64,000 bases of DNA from Carnegiea gigantea (GCA_029747015.1 JAKOGI010000815.1:1-64000); one strand, 5' to 3'; shown: positions 1 through 11,459, counted from the first letter of the stretch. Numbers and translations are program-made. Notes: generated from the sequence alone by a model not told the origin.

Positions 1-2
1 AT

Positions 3-857
3 AAAGCCGACCTCTGGTGGGCTACAGTGCGGGAAAGACAACACGAGCCTGAGTTTGGGTGGGGTAAGTTTAAGGAGATGATCAAAGACCATTTCTACCC
101 CACCTCCCTCCAGAAGGCTAAGGAGAATGAATTCATGCAATTACAACAGGGGAGTATGAGCGTTCTCGAGTACGCCTCCAAATTCATGGAGTTGTCACGT
201 TTCGCCCCAACCTTCGTAGCTGATGAGAGGCTGAAGATGAATAGGTTTGAGGCCGGACTCAACCCAACTATCAAAGAACGTATGCCAGTGCGGTAGTATG
301 CCTCCTACGTTGAGTTGTACGACACTGCGATCAACGTAGAAAGTGCAATGAAGGAGCGCAGTCAATACTTCAATGAGCAGAGGGGTACCAAGAGGAAGGG
401 AGATAATCCGGGAACCTTCCAGACGCATGAACAGAACCGTAGACCCACTGGGAGACAACACTCTGGCAGTTTCAATCGAGGGGGCCAGTATCCCAACACA
501 CGACCCAAGGTAACCTGCAACGCTTGCGGGAAGTCAGGACATTTCGCCAGGGAGTGTCGAATAGTAAAGAGATGCTTCCGCTGTGGAAGCCATCAACACC
601 AAGTGCGAGATTGCCCGCTTCCTCCACCGCCTCCCGGGCAAGGATAAGGACAGAGTCAGGGACAGAGGCAGAACCAAGGGTATGGGCAGCGGCCCCAATC
701 CTCGTACCAAAGTAGGGGAGGGCAGACGGCCTACTCCAACCAGCAGAGTCGTGCACCCCAGTCAGCTCAATCCCAACCCTCCAACCAACTACCCTGGAAC
801 AACGGGGGCCGAGTGTACGTGATGTGAAAGGAGAAAGCAGAAGATGCTCCTAATGTT
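3..857 (+). pseudogene. gag remnant of the gypsy element (retrotransposon gag domain plus two CCHC zinc knuckles)
   Basis: Gag forms the virus-like particle that packages element RNA in the cytoplasm. The retrotransposon gag domain is read in one frame from the left edge. Two CX2CX4HX4C knuckles, starting CNACGKSGH and CFRCGSHQH, lie at about 513-614 and would bind RNA. A Q/S/G/P-rich linker follows. The same frame continues into the protease and RT, so gag-pol was originally one ORF. It is interrupted by TAG at 294-296, TAA at 645-647 and TGA at 825-827. The N-terminal part is cut by the window edge. Confidence 0.88.
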
Positions 858-1163
858 GTGACAGGTACTTTCTCTCTCCTAACTCAACTAGTAGATGTGT
901 TGTTTGATTCGGGTGCCACGCACTCGTTTATTTCTGTTAGGTTGGTTGAGACATTAGGGCTCACCCCCACTCGTAGATCTTCATTACTACCTGTAACTCT
1001 CCCGGATGGGAAGACTGTGTCGTGTGAGGAACTATACGAGGGATGCCCCCTTAGAATGTATGAATGTGAATTCCTGGCGGATCTATATAAGTTTGAGTTA
1101 ACTGATTTTGGGGTTATTTTGGGGATGGACTGGTTGGCTAAATACCAGGCTCAGATAGACTGA
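858..1163 (+). pseudogene. retroviral-type aspartic protease domain of the gypsy element
   Basis: This segment carries the active-site signature LFDSGATHSFIS (DSG catalytic triad), followed by the GVILGMDWL motif typical of gypsy proteases. The enzyme would cleave the gag-pol polyprotein inside the particle. It lies in the same frame as gag upstream and RT downstream. It ends at a TGA at 1161-1163 where the intact family reads through, so it is a nonsense-broken part of one polyprotein and not a separate gene. Confidence 0.88.
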
Positions 1164-3050
1164 TCGAAACAAAAAGTTTTTTTGAAAGGGCCCAACGGGG
1201 AGAAGATAGTGCATAGGGGTCAGAGTCCTAGAATGGGAGTGAAATTAGTATCTGCGATGAAAGCTCGTAAGTTGTTGGGTAAAGGATGTGAGGGATTTCT
1301 GTGTCATGCGGTGAATACTGAGGATGCCAAGCCCTCCTTGAAGGACATCCCTGTAGTGAGAGAATTCCCAGATGTGTTTCCCGATGAAATCCCTAGCATG
1401 CCACCTCTTAGGAAGGTGGAGTTCTGTATCGACCTCACCCCTGGAGCAACCCCCGTTTCTAAGGCACCCTACCGGATGGCACCAGCTGAACTTAAGGAAT
1501 TGAAGACCCAGTTGGAAGAACTCTTAGAGAAAGGCTATATCCGACCTAGCACATCTCCATGGGGAGCCCCGGTCTTATTTGTGAAGAAGAAGGACGGAAC
1601 GCTAAGGTTGTGCATTGACTACCGGGAATTGAATAAGATAACGGTGAGGAACCGTTATCCCCTACCCATAATAGACGATTTATTCGACCAACTGCGAGGT
1701 GCAGGAACCTTTTCCAAGATAGACCTCCGTTCGGGGTACCATCAACTCCGAATCAAGGATGAGGACACATCCAAAACCGCTTTTCGTACCCAATACGGCC
1801 ACTATGAATTCGTAGTGATGCCCTTTGGTCTCACTAATGCCCCAGCAGCATTTATGGATCTGATGAACAGGGTCTTTAAGCCCTATTTGGATAGGTTCGT
1901 GATGGTTTTCATTGACGATATCTTGATTTACTCGAGAACCCCATATGAACACACCCACCACTTACGGGTAGCCCTGGATGTGTTAAGGAGGAATGAGTTA
2001 TATGCTAAGTTCACAAAATGTGAATTTTGGTTGGAGAAGGTAGCTTTTCTAAGACACGTAGTGTCCAGTGAGGGAGTCTCAGTGGACCCACAAAAGATTG
2101 AGGCAGTGGCAAATTGGCCTAGATCTAAAAACCCAACAGAAGTAAGGAGTTTCTTGGGTTTGGCGGGATATTACCGCCGATTTGTTCAAGACTTTTCGAA
2201 AATTGCCACCCCGCTTACTAATCTGACCAGAAAGGTCACCAAGTATGAGTGGATGGAAAGATGTGAAGGAGCCTTCCAGGAGCTTAAGAAGAGACTTACG
2301 AGTGCACCAATACTGGCTCTACCTACTGCGGAGCAGGACTTCGTGGTGTATAGTGATGCTTCTAGGAATGGGTTGGGGTGTGTGTTAATGCAAGATGGAC
2401 GAGTGATAGCATATACTTCACGACAGCTAAAGACGCATGAGCAGAACTACTCGATTCACGACCTGGAGTTAACCGCGGTCGTGTTTGCTCTCAAAATCTG
2501 GAGACATTACCTATACGGGGTTCGTTGCGAAGTATTCACCGACCACCAGAGTCTGAAATATCTCTTCTCGCAAAAGGATCTGAACCTGAGACAGACAAGG
2601 TGGCTGGAGTTCCTAAAGGACTATGACGTCTATTTTCAGTATCACCCGGGAAAGGCCAATGTAGTAGCGGATGCGTTGAGTCGCAGGCCATACCCAACGC
2701 TGAGTTGTGTAATGGCGCTTCCAGAGGAGTTATGTCGAGAATTTAGAAAGCTAGAACTTAATGTGATTACGCCAGAAGCTAGACCTATGCTTTGCACCCT
2801 GAAGGCCCAACCGACTCTCATAGAGGAAATCCGACTAGCTCAAACCACGGACCCTCAACTAGAGCGGATAAGAGAAGAGATATTAGTGGAAAAAGCGCCC
2901 GGATTTGTAATCCACGAGGATGGGACCATACGATTCTATAATCGTGTGTGTGTTCCAACTGTAGAGGCACTCAAGAAGAAGATCCTAGATGAGGGACAAA
3001 ATACTCCGCATTCGGTACACCCTGAGGGAAATAGCTGTATAAGGATCTAA
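1164..3050 (+). pseudogene. gypsy pol: reverse transcriptase and RNase H, then the start of the integrase region
   Basis: This is the best-preserved part of the element. RT motifs appear in order: a [16 protein letters not shown] segment, [15 protein letters not shown] (first catalytic Asp), [13 protein letters not shown], and [10 protein letters not shown] (the YxDD-type catalytic pair, here FIDD). RNase H follows with [11 protein letters not shown], the [19 protein letters not shown] segment (catalytic Glu), [10 protein letters not shown] and [12 protein letters not shown] and RNase H would copy element RNA into cDNA. The frame is open from after the TGA at 1161 to TAA at 3048-3050, about 620 codons. 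The last part should lead into the integrase HHCC finger but is cut short by a deletion-like junction near 3004-3080. Confidence 0.93.
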
Positions 3051-3720
3051 AACAAACGTTCCGCATTCGGTACACCATGATGAACACGTGGACCCTAGAT
3101 CAGTTAGCTCGAGCCTACCTCGAGGAGATAGTACGGCTACACGGAGTACCTAGCTCCATAGTGTCGGATCGAGATACCTGATTCCAATCGGGATTTTGGC
3201 AGAAATTGCAGGAAGCGTTCGGAACGTTGTTACGTTTTAGTACTGCCTTTCACCCTGCAACTGACGGGCAGACCGAGCGTACTATCCAAACCTTGAAAGA
3301 TATGTTGCGGGCTTGCGTCCTAGACTCTAAGAGCACGTGGGACGAACAACTGGTACTAATTGAGTTTTCTTACAACAATAACTACCACGCGAGTATTGGC
3401 ATGGCCCCGTACGAGGCACTATATGTGAGAAAATATAGGACTCCGCTTGTTGGTAAGAGATCGATGAGGCCTTGACCATCGGGTCAGAGTTAATCCAGGC
3501 CACCGCGGATAAGGTAAGAGTGATTCAGGAACGAATGAAAGCCGCCCAGAGCCGCCAGAAGAGTTATGCGGACCGGAGGCGTAGACCCCTTGAGTTCCAG
3601 GTAGGAGACCAGGTATTTCTTCGCGTTTCCCCAATCAAGGGAGTCGCGAGGTTTGGAAAGGCAGGAAAGCTTAACGCGAGGTACATCGGGCCGTATTCGG
3701 TCATACAGTGAATCAGGGAG
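3051..3720 (+). pseudogene. integrase core remnant with internal deletion
   Basis: The sequence resumes inside the integrase catalytic core: LDQLARAYLEEIVRLHGVPSSIVSDRDT (second catalytic Asp), then FHPATDGQTERTIQTLKDMLRA (third catalytic Glu region) and the YNNNYHASIGMAPYEALY motif. The N-terminal HHCC zinc finger and the segment holding the first catalytic Asp are missing. A TGA interrupts the core at 3179-3181, and the frame breaks again near 3475. The part from 3472 (ELIQATADKVRVIQERMKAA, FQVGDQVFLRVSP, GKLNARYIGPY) is the linker before the chromodomain. It cannot make a working integrase. Confidence 0.88.
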
Positions 3721-4146
3721 GTGGCCTACCGACTAGAGCTGCCGGCTGAGCTTCAGAGAATACATAATGTGTTCCATGTGTCGCAATTGCGGAAGTACAT
3801 TCCAGATCCCTCGCACGTCATCGAACCTGATCCTACACAGCTCCAAGAAAATTTATCATATGAGGAACAACCCATACAGATCCTAGATCGGTGGGAAAAG
3901 CATCTCCGAAAAAAGACAGTGCCCTTAGTAAAGGTCCTTTGGGCCAACCATGAGTCGTCGGAAGCTACTTGGGAGCTGGAACAGGAGATGCGAGGCAAAT
4001 ATCCCCACCTTTTTCCATACTCAGGTATGTATCAGTTTCGTGGACGAAACCTCCTAAGCAGGGTAGCATGTAAGACCTCAGGAATTAAGGATGTATTGGT
4101 GATGTGTCGCGGCATAATGAAGTTTCGAAGACGAAACTTTTCTTAA
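3721..4146 (+). pseudogene. integrase C-terminus with chromodomain-like module
   Basis: The segment starts with the conserved LP..LQRIHNVFHVSQLRKYIPDPSHVI linker. A chromodomain-like fold follows (PIQILDRWEKHLRKKTVPLVKVLW, then EATWELEQEM), ending in PHLFPY. In chromoviruses this module directs integration to heterochromatin by histone or chromatin binding. It is separated from the upstream integrase part by an in-frame TGA at 3709-3711. The extra C-terminal residues overlap a partial duplication of the PPT region. Confidence 0.85.
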
Positions 4147-4174
4147 GTGGAGTAGTATGTAAAATCCTGGAAAT
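4035..4174 (+). repeat. tandem partial duplication of the polypurine tract / LTR junction
   Basis: Two related copies of the junction occur about 88 bp apart. Copy 1 at 4035-4085 reads GTTTCGTGGACGAAAC...GTAGCATGTAAGACC, and copy 2 at 4122-4174 reads GTTTCGAAGACGAAAC...GTAGTATGTAAAATCC. Both contain the purine-rich primer site for plus-strand DNA synthesis and an LTR-like TGTAA start. Copy 2 is continuous with the LTR and is taken as the true boundary. Confidence 0.75.
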
Positions 4175-7133
4175 TCGATTTGGAATTCTTGTCCAGTTGG
4201 ACTGACCTAGGCCAAGTCAACACAAGTCAGTATTAATTAACCCTCGTGAAATTCTTTTAATAAAGTTCTTGATATATTTCGGGAAGTATTAAAGTTTTCA
4301 AAATTTTCCTTTCCGATTCTTGTAAAACTCCTAATGTCATTGTTATTATTTTATTATTATATTATGAATATTATTATCACTCTACTATTAATATTATCGT
4401 TTTATCTGTTTCGACGTATGCAAATTCTACTATTTTATTAATATTATTAATATTATTATCATCTTATTATTATTTTATTATTTTATCATTATCCTACTAT
4501 TTTATTATCCACAAAAAAAAAATCCAAACCCTAACCACCCCCCTTGATGCCGCCACTTTTGTAAAAAAAAAAAAAAGTTTGAAAGTTGTTTTCCCTCCCT
4601 TTTCTTTTCTTTTTAACCTAGAATTCTAACCACCCATTCCCCCACTTCCCCCCCTCACGTTCTCTCTCTCTCTCTCTCTCTCTCTCTACCTTTACACCGT
4701 CGCCGACTACCGTCCGACCACCCTAGTGCCGCCACCCCACCGGGCGTTCCTCGTGTTTTTAGTAAGAAAATCAAGATGATGTATGGGTTCATACACCCCA
4801 TGCATCCAAAAGAAATCATCACTTTTCTTTCATATCTGTTGTTTTTCTTTTTAATCCCTTTTATTCTTGTGAATTTTATGACCATCATAAACGAAGATTT
4901 TGGCATAACCTTTACTGTTTTCTCAGCACTCTCGGCATTGAATTTGAACGAAAGAGTTTCCTTCAAATTAGATACGGTGTCGATCAAAGGTACTAGTAAC
5001 AGTGTTTTTTTAACATTATTTTGGTATTTAATGGTAAAGATGGGTTCTTTTGGCATGATTGGGTCTGGGCGAGAGTTTAAACGTGTCTAACGGGAATGGG
5101 CGTATTTTTGGGCAACCCGAAATGAGCGAAAACCGTGCAAAAAGAAGTCGAATAATCTGAACAGAATTTATACTGATTTTGATGCAACTTTGAAATTTCT
5201 GGATAATTATTCTGGTTGACCAAAAATTATGAAATTTTTACAGTAGTTAGATTAAGATGTGAAGATTACGTGGGTTTTTGAATTGGATGAATTGGAGTTA
5301 AATTTAGAGAGTTATGGCCAAAATACCGAGCCCTGTCAAATCTGAAAACTGCAGGCATAGGGTGCGGTTTTTGAATTTTTAGATTTGCTTATACTGTGAA
5401 TTTGTGGAGGTTCTGAACATGAAAGTTTTAGTAAAAAAATTATCTTTCTGTATTGGGTAAGAACATAATTTTTCGAAGTCGGAAGGAAAAGTTATGAGGA
5501 TGGGAAGTTGGGAGTAAAAATCTGGGTAAAATCTGGGGAAGCAGAATCTGGACTGTTTCGCCTTCAAGTTAGAAAATTTTCCTAGGCTAGTACTGATGGC
5601 CAAAAATTGTGAAATTTATTGAGTAGGAGCATCTGGATGTGTCGAATAATGTCGTTTTGGAATTGGGTCATTTGGAGTAGCGTAGCCCAAGTTTTGATAA
5701 AATTTTCTGGGACTGTCGTGGGGAAGATAGTCTTTGGCATTGCCGGAAGAAACAAAAATTTGACTGGGTTTGGGGTAGAACCGAGCCAAGCTCTAAACAT
5801 AGAAAAGACAGAGGACATTGTAAGGCTTCCAAACTAACCTAGAACACTGGAATCGGATATCAGGAACTAGAGTTATAATTTTTGGAAGTTGGATCCATAA
5901 CTGGCCAATCGAACCTTTACCCCGGATAGGATTGGATGAATTAAGATCTAGAAAACCTCTTTTTAAATTTGGGAGAGGCCCAGGGGTGCCCCACACTGAA
6001 TGCGGACTAACTATGGGCTGTTTGTGGGCCCAGGTGCAGAACAGTGAACCCTCATTAAAGTAACCGAGCCCGTAAATTGTACGGTACCCAGGTAACAGTT
6101 ATGCCCTAACCTTTCCCCTGTGTTACTGAAATCATGAAAGTTTTGGGAGTTCTTGTATTGATTCTTTTGCATTCCTTTCCAATGGGATGAATATTGGTGT
6201 GAAACTTATGGATGGTTCCTTGATGGGAACCGAATGCTGTGTTTGTTTTGGAAGTTGGAAATCTCCATATTGTAAAAGTTGAAACTTACTGTTGTAAAAA
6301 TTGAAACTTACTGTAATTGTAATTGAAGTGTTGTTTCTGCATTCTGATTTCTGTTGGGAAAAGTATTTAAATCTAAACGAAACTGAATGTGTCAAGTTGG
6401 TATCCACTAACTAAAAGGAACTAAATAGGGTGAATTGAATCGACTGGAACTGATTGAAAGCCATAGCCTTCCCCGGGTAATAGGTGCATGCATGTGAGCG
6501 ACCACGTACTCAGTCGAGACGTGGGCCAGGTTATCGGTAATCACTCATGATGGTGGTAGGCTAGGAAAGTTAAGCAGTAACCGCCTGAGGAGCGGTAGGC
6601 CAAGAAAGAGTTGAACGGCTGCGTATGTTAGAGCGCAGGCCATGAGACCCACTGGGGTCGCTCACCCAAGACTTATCTGAAACTGAACATTTTGAGTGGA
6701 ACTATGGAAGTGTGATTCTGAACTTGATTTTTGTTTAAGGAAAATGGTGATAATGGGTTGTGTACCTTGAAAACGTGTTGTTGTTTCCCTCTTTCCCTAA
6801 AATGTTTTCAAAAATGAATTTCGTACGTGTCTTTGACTGTTGGGGGTGAATGTTACTGAGTTTATCTCACTATTATAAAATGTTTTGTTTTCAGGTGATC
6901 TAGCTGTACTTAGGACTGGGGACAGGAGAGTAGAGCGAGGCTCGAATGCTGGTTGTACTTAAAAAGGATTTTAGAAGTTGTAATAGAATCTAGTTGGTTT
7001 AATTATGATGTTCAAGTTTTGTGTTGAAATTCTTGGACCCATGTATGGTGGGCTTGATTTGTAAAGACTTTGTTTTAAATGTCAGTTATGATATCCAACC
7101 TGGTATTTCCAAGAAGGAAATACGGAGGTAACA
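4158..7133 (+). repeat. 3' LTR of the gypsy element (about 2976 bp)
   Basis: The LTR begins TGTAAAATCC right after a purine-rich stretch (AAGTGGAGTAGTA) and ends GGAGGTAACA, so it has TG...CA ends. Inside it is a (CT)n tract at about 4661-4687 and a GC-richer leader at 4690-4750, typical of the transcribed part of plant Tekay LTRs. A region at 6470-6670 resembles conserved LTR blocks of the same group. The short ORFs inside have no family match and look like chance. The 5' LTR and left target duplication are outside the window, so the exact right boundary (7133) rests on the CA end and on the start of LINE ORF1 sequence just beyond. Confidence 0.78.
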
Positions 7134-7137
7134 CCCC

Positions 7138-8304
7138 ATTGAGAGTTTCTGATGCCATTCATGTTAAATCAGTAGTAAATAAAGAATTAGAAATCTGGGA
7201 TGTTCCATACACTGTCTCTTGAACTTTAGTTGTTGGTGGGCTTGCATCTCTTGCCAATCTGCGCCATTTCTTACTTGCCGGGCCCCCTGGATCCTTCTCC
7301 TGAACAGGAGCATGCACATCAGTTTTAACTTGAGCATTGTCTGCTCGGGCCTCAGGAACAGTTTCTGGCTCTCTTTGTGACTCAGTGTCATTGAACGATA
7401 CTCTTTGAAGCACCTCCACCACCTCTTCCACCCTCGCGGTTGCCCTTTCATCCGCATCCTCTTTTGCTTCTGGGTTCGCATCCACTTTTTTTCGTTTAAA
7501 CACGAGCTGTTTTGCTCATCTACTCGTTTTATCATTCCCCATTCCGGTCCTTCTCTGGGGCCTCCATGGAGAGGCTCTTATCCATTTGCCATAGTTGTAC
7601 GTGCACTTCTCCTCCTCATTCTCATCCTTTTCTAAACAATCTTTCTCAACATGGCCTAGTCTACCACAATAGTAACACATATTAGGGAGCTTTTCGTGCT
7701 TTACAGCGACGCGAGATTGACGCCCATCCTCACGTTCCAGCAAAATCTCATCAGGTCCATCATCGTCTTAAATCGGAGCGACTTCGTCCAGCCGTTGATG
7801 CACTCCTCATCCACCTTCATGAATGTGCCCAGGGAATTTGCAATAGCCTTTATATTTTTGGGTTTTCGACCTTCGAAAGGAAGGTCATAGATACGGACCC
7901 AGAATGGGGCCGCGTGTAGAAACTCCTCCATCTTCGAGGGTTGCGACCCCTTGGTAACTGGTTTTAGCACAATCACATTCTTGTCGAAATTCCATGGTTC
8001 GCCTTTGAGGACTCGCTCCATATCTTTCCAATGGTAAAACTGGAAGAGGTGCAAGTTCATCCCTATCTCCTTTGCCTCCACGCCATGGTTGGGATTCCAA
8101 ATTTTCTCCATCGTGTTAAGGAAGGCAGGGCCATTAAATTTACGAGTAGTCCACACTTTCCCTACCAAACACAAGTTAAAACTCGACTGGGTTTCTTCAT
8201 CATCATCCTCCCACCTCACCACTGTGCGTCCTTTAGATGAAGTGCCCATAGTCGACTTCCCCTTTTTATCATTACCTTCAACTTTGTTCGCCATTGCAGC
8301 CTGA
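7138..8304 (-). pseudogene. LINE ORF1 (gag-like, DUF4283 plus CCHC zinc knuckle), broken
   Basis: Read on the minus strand from ATG at 8292-8294, the protein starts with a K/S-rich tail and then a DUF4283 domain (about residues 30-165: FNLCLVGKVWTTRKFN, HWKDMERVLKGEPWNFDKNVI, PFWVRIYDLPFE). After a frameshift near 7730 comes the plant LINE knuckle CYYCGRLGHVEKDC followed by YGKWIRASPWR. A second break near 7510 leads into an acidic tail. This is the RNA-binding ORF1 of L1-type plant LINEs. ORF2 is absent: the frame runs into the right end of the gypsy LTR, which suggests the LTR element landed in ORF1 and the rest of the LINE lies left of the window. Confidence 0.85.
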
Positions 8305-8380
8305 ATAAATCAGGTAGAATCAGTCACGAAGACTCAAAACCCTAGATACCCTGCGGCTCCCAAGGAGAGACGTCCAAAAA
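8305..8380 (-). other. probable LINE 5' leader
   Basis: Short stretch directly upstream (minus strand) of the LINE ORF1 start. It contains no ORF and is probably the 5' UTR of the LINE, ending where a MITE-like AT-rich block begins. Confidence 0.35.
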
Positions 8381-8384
8381 GCTA

Positions 8385-8568
8385 ATTTGAAAAAACTAAT
8401 TCTATGAACTTTTTGGAAGAGCTTTTTGAAGAATTAACTTTTTGTCTCAGAACTTTATCAGAAATTTTACCAAATAGTTTTTCAACAAACAGCTAATATA
8501 AATAGTTAACTCAAACAGCTAACAGCTAATACAAACAGCTAACAACTGTTTACCAAACAGGGTCTTTG
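8385..8568. mobile_element. MITE-like fragment with AACAGCTAA repeats
   Basis: Repeats of the type CAGCTAATA / AACAGCTAAC fill 8490-8560, and the block ends TTTACCAAACAGGGTC, which resembles the terminal motif (GACCCTGTTTGGTAAA in reverse) of common plant non-autonomous DNA transposons. No matching inverted end is visible on the left, so it may be half an element. A similar CTAATACAACCAGTTAACAAC block lies at about 34070-34130. Confidence 0.4.
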
Positions 8569-8573
8569 TGAAA

Positions 8574-11059
8574 ATTGAGAGGGGAAAAAAAACAAAAGAT
8601 AAATTCACATAGTCATAAACTCAGAATGTTTATAAATCCATTAAATGCATGTTTAATTGGATGTGTCATCATCAAACTTTGTAAAGCAAGAATAATTAGG
8701 GAAGGGTAACAGAGATAAGTATTTTCCTTATTTTAATAGGAGGAAGAAGGATAGAGTGATTGTCGTATAAATATTTGCTAGCACATTTAGGTTAACAATA
8801 TAGCTTCCGGTCAAAAAAAAAAAAAAGTTAACAATATAGCTAAAAGATCCATTTTAAAAAGAATAAATTCCTTTCAAAATATATTAAGTTTGATAAAGTC
8901 GTACTTTTATAAAGAATGAACATTGTTTTAATTTTAGAGAGAGAGAGCGCGACAAAGTCTTCTAGAATCAATTTCTTTACTTAAATGAGTAACTCCACGT
9001 ATATTTGGATCTCCTTAAATCCACACAAATGAGGTTAATTACTTCTGTATTTGATGCAAATGTAAGCCTCTATGTTATTGCTTTTCCGTATATAGGAGTG
9101 AGGATCCTTCGTCTTTCTTCTCTTCATTAGATGCTTGACTTCATTAATTAGATTTTATCTTTCCTTTTTGTGGAGGGCTTGGGACATCACTTTCAGCTCA
9201 GAACTCAAAAGATGAAATTGACACAACTTTCTGAAAGTGTATATATATTGCGGCTTTGTTTTCTGTCTTTGTATATAATTAATGGGATTGCCACACAAAA
9301 AAGGAGTTTCAAAGACCATCAAAAGATGCCTTTTCTTGCAATTTACTCTACATGTTTCTTGACTAATTGGGCCAACTTTTAGCTTTGCAAAGTCTTTTCA
9401 CATATAGAAGGGCAGGCAATACATGTAAATGGAGCCACCCTTTTAATTTTTTCTTGTAAATATCCTAGTTAAGTGGATAACTGCCTAATTGCCAATGAGA
9501 GAACTTATCCCTTAGAGCGAAACCATATGGCTTTTGACATTTGGATGAGCTTGTGGAGTATGCTTTTTGGCATCAAAAGAGGTACGTATTATATCGGCAG
9601 GATATATATATGTGTACCTAAGTTCAATTATATTATCTTTGATGCACTTTTAATTATGTGATTTTTCAAAAAGAATAATTCGATGCAAATTAAAAACGTC
9701 ATGAATTTTATCCTTAATTAATATGACATTTGAAAATACACGGAGCTACTTGGAGAGGAATTTAATATAATATATATGATACCAAGTTTATTTACCACAG
9801 AAAAGATATTGGCGGTCATCGATCAGCATGTGCCACAGGGTGGTGAACTAGTGGTGAGGTGTTGCTACCAGAGTTAGGTGGTGCCATATACGGTGGTAGT
9901 TGGGTATACAAATAGCCTTGGTATATATGATTATGTTTTTCTAATAGAAGAATTGTTTAATTGTAAATTTCTAATCAGATTTTCCACGTGAACACTTTTT
10001 CCTCAATAAAACGATTACTGAGGCATTTTTAAAGTGTAATGCTGGTGTCATTTATATATATAATATTTTTTCGCCTAGCGAATACATTGATTTGACATTC
10101 AAATAGTTTTATCAGGTGTTCATATATTTGTACATTTTTTTTTTGGTTTACGGGAATTTGTGGGAGGTCAACAAGTTTCGCTCAATTCACTTGGTTATCT
10201 TACAGAGCATTCCTTCATTGATTTTAATTAATTTGGTCGTCAGTGCATTATCTACTAAAAAGTAAAAACTAATGGAAAATATGCTACACAGGAAACTCAT
10301 ATTGTTTTACCCCCTGAAGTAGTTAAGTTGAGGCAACAATGTTTCTGTGGCCTTTCTTAAATGTCACTTTCTAGAGTCCTACTCCTGCCTAAGTTTACTT
10401 TGTAAGATTTAGCTTCGTGCGTTGTTGTTTCAAGAATCATGGCATCTGCAATTATAACCACTACTCTAGTACTCCCTGTTTTTAATAATTAAAAACCACT
10501 ATTTAAAAGAAATAATTATAATTTATTTTTCGATGGGGGAATCGTTGATCCCCCCCAAAAAAAAGGCAGGTGTCGGTCCATCTTAATTTAGTCACTTCGA
10601 TCAAAAAAAATAAATTGGGGAGATGGGTACGTACGTACGATGGGAAATAATTTTCTTTCAAGCTTTCGCATAAGGCCTCCAACTGTTCACTCTATTGGTG
10701 AGATTTAAAAGCACGCCGAATGAGGTATTACCGCATAAACATAATTAATGTTACAATATATGAATAATAGAAGACATTACCTGTAGTGATTAACATGTGA
10801 TTAAAATTGGAAAAATACTAATACTTCGTGGAAATTGTACACGATTGTACAAATTATTGGGAATGAGATTATTTACCAGGCAATGACTACAATTAATATT
10901 GGAAACAAGTTGTGTGTATTCAGTATCCGTGAATAATATGTGCATACTTCCAAAGATATTAGATCTTGATTTAAGTTTGACCTACATTAATCATTGTGTA
11001 TTACATATATTAACCTTTGTGCATTTTGATTGTTTACATATATACTCTCTTTTAATTCA

Positions 11060-11060
<1 letters not shown>
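8574..11060. other. intergenic AT-rich DNA, nothing recognised
   Basis: Short ORFs at 9170-9382 and 9473-9661 lack any family signature. A C-run plus A-run lies at 10549-10564. I see no gene, RNA or structured element that I can support. Confidence 0.5.

Positions 11061-11122
<62 letters not shown>
11061..11122. repeat. (TA)n microsatellite
   Basis: About 60 bp of almost perfect TA dinucleotide repeat. Confidence 0.97.
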
Positions 11123-11126
<4 letters not shown>

Positions 11127-11386
11127 CTCATACTTGCACAATTAACTAGATATTTAATAATCGTTAACAAGGATCTTGTTTTAAATCAATCTTACATCTC
11201 TTTTTGTATATTTCTATAGACACACACCAAATCAAAGGTTCAGCAAAGAAGTTAACGTGGAGTTGTTTCAAGATGGCAAAGTTATCCACCTTGTGCGAAT
11301 CCAGGGTTGATTGGTTGAAAGAGGATAGAGCTCCATAACAAATGTCCCCCCCTCCCCCCCCCCCCAAAAAAAAAAAAAAAAACCTA

Positions 11387-11459
11387 TGTTGCTGCCCAGG
11401 ATCGAACTGGGGACCTTTAGTGTGTAAGACTAACGTGATAACCACTACACCACAGCAAC
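11387..11459 (-). tRNA. tRNA-Val (anticodon UAC)
   Basis: The reverse complement folds as a full cloverleaf of 73 nt. The acceptor stem is GTTGCTG with CAGCAAC plus discriminator A. The D arm contains TGGTGTAGTGGTTATCA (A box), the anticodon stem is TTAGT/ACTAA with loop CTTACAC (anticodon TAC), and the T arm is CCCAG-TTCGATC-CTGGG (B box). It decodes GUA valine codons. A long T run on the transcribed strand (A run at about 11366-11382) directly follows and would terminate RNA polymerase III. No intron. CCA is not encoded, as is normal in plants. Confidence 0.95.

Larger units (their letters stand above)
1..7133 (+). mobile_element. Ty3/gypsy retrotransposon (Tekay/Del-like chromovirus), 5' end outside window
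   Basis: The domains run in gypsy order: gag with CCHC knuckles, aspartic protease, reverse transcriptase, RNase H, integrase, then a chromodomain-like C-terminus. This is followed by a purine-rich tract and a TG...CA LTR of about 3 kb. The C-terminal chromodomain, the PPT context (a TTTCG..GACGAAAC motif just before the LTR) and the long LTR fit the Tekay/Del group of plant chromoviruses; the clade is inferred from memory of the family. The 5' LTR and the start of gag lie left of the window. The copy cannot be autonomous: gag-pol has several in-frame stops, the integrase region carries a deletion, and the reading frame breaks again near 3475. It appears to sit inside an older LINE whose ORF1 begins directly right of the LTR. 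Confidence 0.93.

Noticed and set aside
4655..5056. 133-codon minus-strand ORF and its plus-strand partner 4776-5090
   Set aside because: Located inside the LTR, with a (GA)n-coded Arg-Glu tail and no family resemblance.
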